A DNA stretch of 64,000 bases from positions 1,178,001-1,242,000 of the forward strand of contig NC_013512.1 in the NCBI RefSeq assembly GCF_000024885.1, read 5' to 3'. Position 1 is the first letter of the stretch; the number at the start of each line of letters is the position of its first letter. Below are positions 52,265-59,779 of this stretch, one piece after another. Source of the DNA: Sulfurospirillum deleyianum DSM 6946 (GTDB lineage: Bacteria > Campylobacterota > Campylobacteria > Campylobacterales > Sulfurospirillaceae). The position numbers and the translations under genes are program-made. The notes under the pieces were generated by a model that saw only the letters and a list, made by a program, of their open reading frames with translations, was not told where the DNA came from and did not search any database.

Positions 52265-52786
52265 GTACCTTTCATCATACCCTTCATCTTGGTACTTTCG
52301 ATGATCAGGGTAGCGTCTTTGCTGTTCTTGGTACGTTTGAGGAATGTAAATCTCCTCCCGCCTAATCACCACGCCCTTATCTTCATAACGCTCATAGCGT
52401 CTTCGATCACTACGATAATCATCTCGTAAATCGTGCGTATGACGAAGTGCCTCATAGGCGTGAGAATGCGGGTCTATCCCTGCAAGAAGAGCAATATCAC
52501 GCCATGAGGCATTTTGACGATAAATACGCAAAATATGCTCATACGATTTGCCTGAGAGTTCGGCTAATCTAAAAATCATATACGCATCTGAGGGTTCACG
52601 CACACTATCGAGCAGATAAACCACACCTGATTCTCTCACCTTAAAACGCTCCACCAATGCGTAACGATACCCATAAGGGTCTGCATGGTAGCGATTGTTT
52701 AAGCTGTAACGCCACTCAAAATCGACCCCCGCACAGAGCAGCAAAGGCAGTGCTAGCGAACTTATTATCCATAGCTTTAATTTCAT
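52253..52786 (-). CDS. Hypothetical exported protein with charged, Arg/Tyr/Asp-rich tail
   Basis: The 177-residue protein has a Sec signal peptide (MKLKLWIISSLALPLLLCAG), a globular middle (about 20-125, with AYMIFRLAELSGKSYEHILRI) and a tail of RYERYED/HRKYQDEG-type repeats. I do not recognise a family. Its convergent position next to the ZorAB-like pair is not evidence of a link. Confidence 0.75.
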   Translation of the reverse strand: MKLKLWIISSLALPLLLCAGVDFEWRYSLNNRYHADPYGYRYALVERFKVRESGVVYLLDSVREPSDAYMIFRLAELSGKSYEHILRIYRQNASWRDIALLAGIDPHSHAYEALRHTHDLRDDYRSDRRRYERYEDKGVVIRREEIYIPQTYQEQQRRYPDHRKYQDEGYDERYRGH

Positions 52787-52879
52787 TTTTATGACTCCAT
52801 TATCATTTAAAAGCGAATGATAGCTTATTTCTTCTTTGTATGTTAAAATAAAACCATCTTAACACGAAGCGAAACATTT

Positions 52880-53947
52880 ATGAAAAATAACACCTTTCTC
52901 ATTTGGCTCAGTATTGCTACATTATGTGTGCTCATTTGGCTCTTTGCTCCGTTTCTTAAAAGCTTAGGCGTGGCTCTTTTACTCGCCCTTACTATGGCAC
53001 CGCTTCAACGTTTTCTTTTAAAACTATTGACGCAAAAAACCTCACTCTCCACCGCAAAAAAGAACCTGTTTAGTGCGGCGTTAATGACACTCTTTTTATC
53101 CCTTATCATCTTTTTACCTCTAAGTCTTTTTTTCTTCCAACTCTTTCAACACCCAACAACCATCATTGAAACGATTCGGACGTTTGATAGCCAAATTCAT
53201 TTAGATATCACTTTACTGCCTTCTTATCTCTCGTGGGCAAAAGAGCCTTTTGAAACGCTGATTATGCTCTCAAACATGCACAAAGATGAGATTATAGCCT
53301 TACTTTCTAAGTGGCTAGGCAGTGGGCTTAAAACCTTTTTGGGAATGCTAAGTGAAATGGTGATGATTATCGTCTTTTTCTTCTTTTTTAACCTCTATGG
53401 GCGTTCTTTATTTCTCTTCTTAATACCTATCGTTCCTCTCTCTCGTACCATTAAACGCCAATTTATCTCTGAGATGAGCATTACGCTTTCCGTCGTTTTT
53501 TACACCCTTTTAGGAGTTATGGTAACGCAAGGCTTAGCATTTGGGCTTTTTATCGCTTTTTTCGATGGCTATAATGCTCTCTTGCTTGGATTTTTAGCCG
53601 GTATAAGCTCGGTGATTCCCATTGTCGGAACAGCGCTTGTGTGGATACCTGTAGCGATTAGTGAGTATTGGCAAGGGGATGTGATGAATGCGGTCATTAT
53701 TGCCCTCTATTCATGGGCGATGATGGCATTTTTTATTGATAACATCGTCAAACTGCTCATGTTAAACTATGTCAATCGCTCGATGAATGGAGGCGAAGTA
53801 CGCACCAATGAGTTTATTATTTTCTTCTCCATTGTCGCAGGTCTTGGAGCGTTTGGCTTTTGGGGATTTATTATAGGACCAGCCCTCGTTGCCCTTGCGA
53901 TTAGTGTTTTAAAAACCCTTCGAAAAATTCATAAACCTAGAGCGTAA
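52880..53947 (+). CDS. AI-2E family (PerM/TqsA-like) membrane transporter
   Basis: This 355-residue membrane protein has about eight TM segments and the family pattern: two N-terminal TMs (IWLFAPFLKSLGVALLLAL), a long loop, and C-terminal TMs with SSVIPIVGTALVWIPVA and WGFIIGPALVALAISVLK. The family includes an autoinducer-2 exporter and Na+/H+ antiporters; the substrate here is unknown. A tandem pair of the iterated palindrome follows its stop. Confidence 0.88.
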   Translation: MKNNTFLIWLSIATLCVLIWLFAPFLKSLGVALLLALTMAPLQRFLLKLLTQKTSLSTAKKNLFSAALMTLFLSLIIFLPLSLFFFQLFQHPTTIIETIRTFDSQIHLDITLLPSYLSWAKEPFETLIMLSNMHKDEIIALLSKWLGSGLKTFLGMLSEMVMIIVFFFFFNLYGRSLFLFLIPIVPLSRTIKRQFISEMSITLSVVFYTLLGVMVTQGLAFGLFIAFFDGYNALLLGFLAGISSVIPIVGTALVWIPVAISEYWQGDVMNAVIIALYSWAMMAFFIDNIVKLLMLNYVNRSMNGGEVRTNEFIIFFSIVAGLGAFGFWGFIIGPALVALAISVLKTLRKIHKPRA

Positions 53948-53951
53948 AGCA

Positions 53952-53984
53952 TTACATGTAAAGCCCTGAAGACTTTACATGTAA
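53952..53984. repeat. Tandem pair of TTACATGTAA palindromes
   Basis: Two copies with cores at 53952-53961 and 53975-53984, 23 bp apart centre to centre, lie in the gap between the AI-2E family gene and the convergent DUF4857-like gene. No good stem with a U-tract was seen, so the pair replaces an ordinary terminator or has another role. Confidence 0.8.
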
Positions 53985-53996
53985 AAGCATCATCGC

Positions 53997-55271
53997 TTAG
54001 TTTTCTCTTTTGCGAGCGTATTGACTCACATCCCCAAACACCAAAATAGCGATGAGTGCTGGCAAACCAAAGAGTGCAATCAAGAGCATGGAAAGCGCGT
54101 TGATGGCTTTGTGCTTGAAGCGACTATACCCCACATATATGAAGAGCGCTAAGAGAATACCTAATCCCATAAAGAGCTTATCTTCTGCCAGACTCATATC
54201 AAAAACAATGCCACCCTCGGTATTTGAAAACTGTTTAAGACGCAGGGGTGTTAAAAAGGAGAGTCCTTTTTCGTTCAATGCTAAAGTCTCCACAATAGAC
54301 TCAGGAAAACGTTGCTGATAAAACGAGAAGGGTTTAAACGCTGTATCAGTGGCAATGTACTCCACAGGAACATTTTTATCGCTAATATCGGTTTGAATCA
54401 AACTCTGATAGAGAGGACTCATACGAATCACCACAGCGTGTTTTTTAGGCTCATACCCTTTCAAAGGCAGCTCAATCAGCTCATGATTATAGGTGTAGAT
54501 ATAGACATTTGAAGAGGTTGCAATCAACCCATAATAGAGCTTCCTAGAATTCTCTTCTAAGGTCATATAGAGTGGTTTTTCAGGAAGATTTATCTTCATA
54601 TCACGCACGAAAGGCTCATTGTTGAGCATTTTAAGTTGGAAAAGCTTGTGCTTTGCATCCATGAGCATCATGCCCTCATCAAAGGATTTAAGAGGCGTTG
54701 GATTGGTGGCAACGTAAGCAATGGGAAATGTCAGTCCCGCATCACTTAAGGCTTTGGTAAATTTTAGCGATTTTGCTGCATCCACCACACCATCACTCAT
54801 GGTTGTAAATTCAAGTCCTTTTTCTTTAAAAATGACCACATCTTTTGGCAGAGGAAATTGCGTTCCAAAAGGGGTATTTTCAAATAAAATCTGCAACGGC
54901 ATCGGCTTTGAGAAGACATAACGAGGGGAGAGTTGCATCCGTTGTGAGTTTCGTTTTGCCTCTTCGTAACTAAAGGTTTGATTGTCTACATGTAAAGGAA
55001 AACCGCCCCATTTATTGACATTGCTAGAGAAGATAAACGGCATGTTTTTATGCGCCTCTGCTTTCTCAAGGAGTTCGCCCTTTTGCGTTTTAAAGAACAT
55101 CTCATCAGGGCTATTTTCCCAAATAATAAACGACTTCAAAAGCGGACTAAAATCGCCACTCAAACTAAAACGATCCACCCGTGTCGCACGGTTGTACACC
55201 GTAGGAATGAACGAGGAGAGGACAAAAACAACCAGAAAAAAGAGTGCTAATTTAGGCAGACTCACTCTCAT
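53997..55271 (-). CDS. Membrane-anchored extracytoplasmic protein, DUF4857-like
   Basis: The 424-residue protein has one N-terminal TM (about 8-28), a large extracytoplasmic beta-rich part with repeated strand patterns (about 35-355) and two or three TMs at the C-terminus (about 360-415). It resembles DUF4857 proteins that accompany an ABC transporter. It overlaps the permease gene by 4 bp and is the last gene of the operon. Function unknown. A near-copy of the palindrome encodes Leu-His-Val. Confidence 0.7.
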   Translation of the reverse strand: MRVSLPKLALFFLVVFVLSSFIPTVYNRATRVDRFSLSGDFSPLLKSFIIWENSPDEMFFKTQKGELLEKAEAHKNMPFIFSSNVNKWGGFPLHVDNQTFSYEEAKRNSQRMQLSPRYVFSKPMPLQILFENTPFGTQFPLPKDVVIFKEKGLEFTTMSDGVVDAAKSLKFTKALSDAGLTFPIAYVATNPTPLKSFDEGMMLMDAKHKLFQLKMLNNEPFVRDMKINLPEKPLYMTLEENSRKLYYGLIATSSNVYIYTYNHELIELPLKGYEPKKHAVVIRMSPLYQSLIQTDISDKNVPVEYIATDTAFKPFSFYQQRFPESIVETLALNEKGLSFLTPLRLKQFSNTEGGIVFDMSLAEDKLFMGLGILLALFIYVGYSRFKHKAINALSMLLIALFGLPALIAILVFGDVSQYARKREN

Positions 55272-55960
55272 GCTCTTCCCTCCTTCACACCCAATGCCGC
55301 AGCTTCAAAGACAAAAAGCCACGCCAGTGTGCTTAGGGCGTAAAGCCCTAGGTCATTAAAGGCATCAAAGCCATTTGTTTGGGTTAATATGCCTACGTGG
55401 ACATACCCCAAAAAGACAAATGCTAATTTACGATACACGCCCGATTGAGCAATGACTGCGCCACTCGCACAGTAAGCAACCAATCCTGCCAATGCCCACG
55501 GAAGTGTGGTTTGAAGCATCACAGAGGAGAGCTCTTGTGGAAAATAGAAAAATGAAAAGACCCCATACAGTCCCACATACGCACCCAAAAATAACAACGC
55601 CATGATAGAAACTCCTACAAAAAGCATCGCATACATCGGAATTTGATGCGCCACTGGAATATGAAAGAGCAAACGCAGACGTTTATTGGAGCACTCAGGC
55701 AAGAACTGCAAACACGCAAACCAAATGCCTCCTCCAATGAAGACCCACTTGAGCTTCACAAAATGAATGCTCTGCTTATAAATCAAATCCAGCCACAATG
55801 CCGCCGCCCCATGCGATGCCACCACCCCTTTGTAGCGCATGTAGACATCTATCAACACAGCGATTAAAACCAAAAAAGGCACCCATACCAAAAGGCGTAA
55901 CTTGATCCACTCTTTGAGCAAGACCGCACTAAACATTGTTTTTGTATCTATCTGTTGCAT
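55268..55960 (-). CDS. ABC transporter permease-like membrane protein
   Basis: The 230-residue protein has about six TM segments (LRLLVWVPFLVLIAVLIDVYM, KWVFIGGGIWFACLQFL, MLFVGVSIMALLFLGAYVGLYG and others), consistent with a small ABC-2 type permease. It is directly joined to the ATPase gene (1-bp spacing) and overlaps the DUF4857-like gene. It has no close signature I can name. Confidence 0.75.
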   Translation of the reverse strand: MQQIDTKTMFSAVLLKEWIKLRLLVWVPFLVLIAVLIDVYMRYKGVVASHGAAALWLDLIYKQSIHFVKLKWVFIGGGIWFACLQFLPECSNKRLRLLFHIPVAHQIPMYAMLFVGVSIMALLFLGAYVGLYGVFSFFYFPQELSSVMLQTTLPWALAGLVAYCASGAVIAQSGVYRKLAFVFLGYVHVGILTQTNGFDAFNDLGLYALSTLAWLFVFEAAALGVKEGRA

Positions 55961-56854
55961 CTAATATCTCCCTGTAAGCCCAACAAAGGCATCTTCTAAA
56001 TGAAGTACATTGGGTTCTAACGCCCTAACCACCGCTTCATCCACACCAAATTCTCTCAAACATGTTTGCATCGCTTCTTTGGATCTGTAGCCAAAGATAT
56101 GGGCGTATTTATTGCCGTATTCAATGTTTTCTATCGCTTTACATGTAAGAATTTTTTTGGACTCTTCAATGGGAATGGTATACGCGTAAAACGAGGAGAG
56201 AAACGACTCTTTCGTACCATCGTAGATAATATCCCCCTCTTTAATAAAGACGATTTTGTCCAAAAACGAGTCCAATTCTTGAATGACATGCGAGGTGAGT
56301 AAGACCGTGGTTTTGTACGTATCCACGTAATCACGCAAAAACTCTAAAAACAACCTTCGATACCCCACATCTAACCCCATGGAAAAGTCATCCAAAATCA
56401 TTAGCTTTGGTGATTGCGCTAAAATAAGCCCTAAGGTAATTTGAGAACGCTGTCCGCATGAGAGACGGGTAATCTTCCTCGAATACGGCACTTTAATGCG
56501 GCTCACCAAATCATAATACAAATCCCTATTCCACTGCGGATAAAACGAAGCGTAATACTTCTCAATCCCCTCAATGCTCATAAAATCGTACTGAATAAAC
56601 CCCTCATGCAACAAGCCAATATCCCGCCTCACATAAGACGGAATGGAATAACTTGGATGCCCCAAAATGGAACACTCCCCTGAAGTTTGCTCTAAAAAGC
56701 CCATTAAAATATTAATGGTGGTACTCTTCCCCGCACCGTTTCTGCCCAAAAGACCCACAATTCCGCCTTCATTAACCGTAAAATTGAGCCCATGCAAGAC
56801 CTCTTTTTTACCGTATCCAAAGCGCAAATCTTTACACACAATTAATTCATTCAT
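55961..56854 (-). CDS. ABC transporter ATPase with changed Walker B
   Basis: The 297-residue ATPase has Walker A GLLGRNGAGKSTT, a signature written LSCGQRSQ (for LSGGQ) and Walker B LMILDDFSMGLD. The catalytic Glu after the Walker B Asp is therefore Asp, as in some ABC-2 subfamilies. The switch His is in LLTSHVIQELD. A C-terminal extension (about 220-297) has a small alpha/beta domain. It overlaps the protease gene by 8 bp. The transported material is unknown. Confidence 0.87.
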   Translation of the reverse strand: MNELIVCKDLRFGYGKKEVLHGLNFTVNEGGIVGLLGRNGAGKSTTINILMGFLEQTSGECSILGHPSYSIPSYVRRDIGLLHEGFIQYDFMSIEGIEKYYASFYPQWNRDLYYDLVSRIKVPYSRKITRLSCGQRSQITLGLILAQSPKLMILDDFSMGLDVGYRRLFLEFLRDYVDTYKTTVLLTSHVIQELDSFLDKIVFIKEGDIIYDGTKESFLSSFYAYTIPIEESKKILTCKAIENIEYGNKYAHIFGYRSKEAMQTCLREFGVDEAVVRALEPNVLHLEDAFVGLTGRY

Positions 56855-59699
56855 TGACTACTCCCTTTGAGGTTATCACATACGCAGCGCTCTTTTGCGT
56901 GTTTAAAATGACCGCTAAGGCTTCATTGACATCTTTCGCATGAATCTGCTCTAAGAGTTTGGGATAATTTTCATGCCATTGCACAAAAGGGAGTTCATGG
57001 CGCAGTTCTCTATCTAAGAGATTATGCCAAAGCTCACTTTTACGCAGGCCGCTCTTCCATGAAGTGAGCATTGGAGCTTTTAAGCGCTCTATCTCATCCT
57101 CACTCACACCACTGCAAAGCAAATCTGCCACTATCTCATCCATCTTCGCCAGCGCTTCTTGCTTGTTTTTAGTTTGTGTGGTGACTTTCATGCTTAACAG
57201 TCCAAAGCCTTTGTCCACAGGATTGATTGAATGTTTAAACGAAGCGGAGGGACTATACGCAACGCCTGATTTTTCACGCAGTTCTTTGCGAAGCCTGTCT
57301 TTAAGTACCGCAGATAAAATGTTGATGGTTGCAATCCTTTTTCTATCTTCTATGTTTTCAACAGGACTTTCAAACACACGGTACACCACACTTTTATCGA
57401 CCTTATCCTCTACGATGCGCTCATGGTAACTCTGGCTTGGAAATGAGGCGGATTGAAGGTGTGTGTCATAAGCTTTATGAGCCTTTTTCTCATGCACTCC
57501 AAAGTAGCGTACCACCTCTTTGAGAACACTTTTGGGTTCAAAATCTCCGGTAATAATCATGGTTGCTTTGCGACTAAAATCCCTTTGATTTTTCACAAAT
57601 GTACGAATATCCTCTAAGCGATACTGCTCTAAGCTCTCAAGGCTCATAGACGCATAACGCTTTGAGTCCCCATGAAAATACGAAGCACTGTACGCTTGAT
57701 CCACGCCCTCCACACTCTTTTCTTTTTGGTGTTCACCCAGTTCAAGCGATTGTTTAAAGCGAATCAGCGCAGACTCTTTGGGCGTTGGGTCTACATACTG
57801 CGTCCACATCGTTTGCATAAGAGGGGAGAAATCTTTGCTTGTTGCACTGCCATTAATCACCGAGTTGGCATCATCAAATCCTTCACTCACACTCAGTCCT
57901 AACCCACCAAAGAGTTTGGAAACCTCTGTGGGAGAAAGCGCTCCAATGCCACTTCCTGATAACACTGTCGAGGCGATTTTACGTAAAGGTAAAACGCTCT
58001 CGCCAAAAGGTTTATCTTCTCCAAAAATCAAACGAGCCATCACCTGATTGTGCTCGTATTTGGTTGGAATCATGTAAATATCCAGTGTGTCGTTATAGTG
58101 TGCGACATACAGTGTGGGGGCATCTTTACCCAATGATTTTTTCTCTAATTTAGGCAGGCTTGTAACCTCCTTTGGGAGACTTAAGTAAGGAAATTCCTTT
58201 TTTACACTGGCTTCGTACGCCTGAAACGGTTGTTTTTGAGCACTCTTCCATGCTTGCGTTATCTGCTCATGGCTCGCTTTGAGCTTACCACTCACAACCA
58301 GCGTTCTATTCTCTGGAGCAAACGCCTCGTTAAACGCCGCATTGACTTCAGCAAGCGTAATGGTCGGTAAAAACTGTTCATAATGCTTTTTATCCTCTTG
58401 TGAGGAGGTATACACCGCACCGCTGTTGGCAATGGTGACAAATCCATTGGCGATGTCACTGCTTTTTTGGTTCGCCTCATTTAAGATGGCTTTATCGAGG
58501 TTTCTACCTATTACTGTTTTAGCCTGACTAAGCTCCTCCACACTAAAGCCAAACGCTTGCGCACTCTTACTCTCTTTTATCAAGCTCTTTAACGCCTCTT
58601 CCCAATGCTCACTGTTGCTGATGAAGCTAAGCCCAGCTGAGGGTAAAAGTCCTTTTTTAGAGCTGTTATAAAATTGCGCTTTGCCCCAAAGATGTGGATG
58701 TTTGAGTCCTATTTCTCGTAAGCGTTGATTGAAAATATACGATGCCATGGATTGAACGAATGACTCTCTTAGTCTCTCTTGGGTGTCTTTGTAGAAGATG
58801 CGTGGATGGATAATCGAGAGTGAAAAACTAACCCCGTCCATCTCACGAGGCTGAACAAAAAGCTCAAAGACTGGTCGCTTAACTTCACCAAAATCGTGAA
58901 CCACAGGAGGGGGTGTGTCGTTTTTAAAACTATGAAACGTTTTCTCCACCATAGGGGCTAATTTTGAAACCTCTATATCACCAACCACCACAACCATCGC
59001 ACGCTCAGGTCGGTACCATGTGGTGTAAAAGTGCGTTAAGTTGCTTGACGTAACACTTTGAATACTTTGTTCCGTTCCAATGACATTATCCTCAAATTTT
59101 GTCCCCTTGTAGAGATGTGTTCGTCTGGCATCTTTGGCTAAAGATTCTTCACTCTCTCGTGTTTTTTTCTCAGAGAGAATCACCCCTATTTCATCTTTCA
59201 CCTCGTGTTCTTCCATGAGCATGCCATCGGCAAAATCACGTAAAATGAATAAGGCTTTCTCTACAGAGGCATCATCGACTTTGGCAAGGTTAAGTTTATA
59301 AACCGTCTCCGCCAGTGAAGTGTGGGCATTGGTGTCGCCTCCAAAACTCATCCCATTTTCTTGAAAAAAGGGAATTAAAGAGCCTGCTGGAAAATGTTTC
59401 GTGCCATTAAATGCCATATGTTCCACAAAATGGGCAAACCCTTTTTCACTCTCCTCCTCCATTAAAGAGCCAACTTGCATGTTTAAATAAAGCGATACCC
59501 TTCCTTTGGGCAGTTTATTGGGAATAATGGCGTAGCGTACCCCATTTTTAAGGGTGCCAAACGTTACTTTTTTATCAGGCGTTAAATCACTTCCCTCGTG
59601 CGCCCACTTTCCATCGTACCATACCAGTTCGTGTGCGGATACGCTTAGCGTACAGCACATCGCCAGCAAACATGTTAAACCTATTTTTTTTATATTCAT
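56847..59699 (-). CDS. Periplasmic M16 zinc metalloprotease (PqqL-like)
   Basis: The 950-residue protein has a Sec signal (about 1-22, SVSA). The inverted zinc motif HFVEH is at residues 90-94, with a downstream Glu in the helix after (DEIGVILSEK). Two M16 homology halves (about 45-450 and 520-930) together form a closed chamber. PqqL/FusC-like proteases process imported proteins or peptides. It lies directly downstream of a TonB-dependent receptor and overlaps an ABC ATPase, which suggests uptake followed by processing of a peptide or protein. Confidence 0.9.
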   Translation of the reverse strand: MNIKKIGLTCLLAMCCTLSVSAHELVWYDGKWAHEGSDLTPDKKVTFGTLKNGVRYAIIPNKLPKGRVSLYLNMQVGSLMEEESEKGFAHFVEHMAFNGTKHFPAGSLIPFFQENGMSFGGDTNAHTSLAETVYKLNLAKVDDASVEKALFILRDFADGMLMEEHEVKDEIGVILSEKKTRESEESLAKDARRTHLYKGTKFEDNVIGTEQSIQSVTSSNLTHFYTTWYRPERAMVVVVGDIEVSKLAPMVEKTFHSFKNDTPPPVVHDFGEVKRPVFELFVQPREMDGVSFSLSIIHPRIFYKDTQERLRESFVQSMASYIFNQRLREIGLKHPHLWGKAQFYNSSKKGLLPSAGLSFISNSEHWEEALKSLIKESKSAQAFGFSVEELSQAKTVIGRNLDKAILNEANQKSSDIANGFVTIANSGAVYTSSQEDKKHYEQFLPTITLAEVNAAFNEAFAPENRTLVVSGKLKASHEQITQAWKSAQKQPFQAYEASVKKEFPYLSLPKEVTSLPKLEKKSLGKDAPTLYVAHYNDTLDIYMIPTKYEHNQVMARLIFGEDKPFGESVLPLRKIASTVLSGSGIGALSPTEVSKLFGGLGLSVSEGFDDANSVINGSATSKDFSPLMQTMWTQYVDPTPKESALIRFKQSLELGEHQKEKSVEGVDQAYSASYFHGDSKRYASMSLESLEQYRLEDIRTFVKNQRDFSRKATMIITGDFEPKSVLKEVVRYFGVHEKKAHKAYDTHLQSASFPSQSYHERIVEDKVDKSVVYRVFESPVENIEDRKRIATINILSAVLKDRLRKELREKSGVAYSPSASFKHSINPVDKGFGLLSMKVTTQTKNKQEALAKMDEIVADLLCSGVSEDEIERLKAPMLTSWKSGLRKSELWHNLLDRELRHELPFVQWHENYPKLLEQIHAKDVNEALAVILNTQKSAAYVITSKGVVNE

Positions 59700-59736
59700 T
59701 GTTAAAACCTTTAAAATGTGGTGGTGTTTAAAACCT

Positions 59737-59767
59737 TTACATGTAAAGAAAAAAGCTTTACATGTAA
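59737..59767. repeat. Tandem pair of TTACATGTAA palindromes between receptor and protease genes
   Basis: Cores lie at 59737-59746 and 59758-59767, 21 bp apart (two helical turns). Each is extended to TTTACATGTAAA, with AAAAAAG between. This is the only spacer in the operon. It could form two weak hairpins in the mRNA, or serve as a binding-site pair. Confidence 0.8.
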
Positions 59768-59779
59768 AAGGGTGTATGC

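Larger units (their letters stand above)
3955..59767. repeat. Highly iterated palindrome TTACATGTAA (36 exact copies in the window)
   Basis: The 10-bp palindrome is mostly extended to TTTACATGTAAA. Core starts: 3955, 4900, 5886, 7583, 9372, 10675, 13031, 13641, 17969, 20432, 20764, 22080, 26160, 27638, 27935, 29113, 29168, 31663, 33899, 34910, 36360, 38644, 40009, 42917, 43002, 43913, 46207, 46978, 47495, 48373, 50895, 53952, 53975, 56139, 59737 and 59758. About 22 copies lie inside genes (usually Leu-His-Val-Lys; Phe-Thr-Cys-Lys in several; Tyr-Met-stop twice) and 14 between genes. Variants TCTACATGTAAA occur near 14724 and 54985. Large stretches (746-3874, 23999-26122, 59768-64000) have none. 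Confidence 0.92.

Noticed and set aside
3955-59767. TTACATGTAA as the operator of one regulator, or as a DNA-uptake sequence
   Set aside because: Many copies lie deep inside unrelated genes and after stop codons, which does not fit a promoter operator. Known uptake sequences are not palindromic, so orientation bias typical of them cannot exist here.
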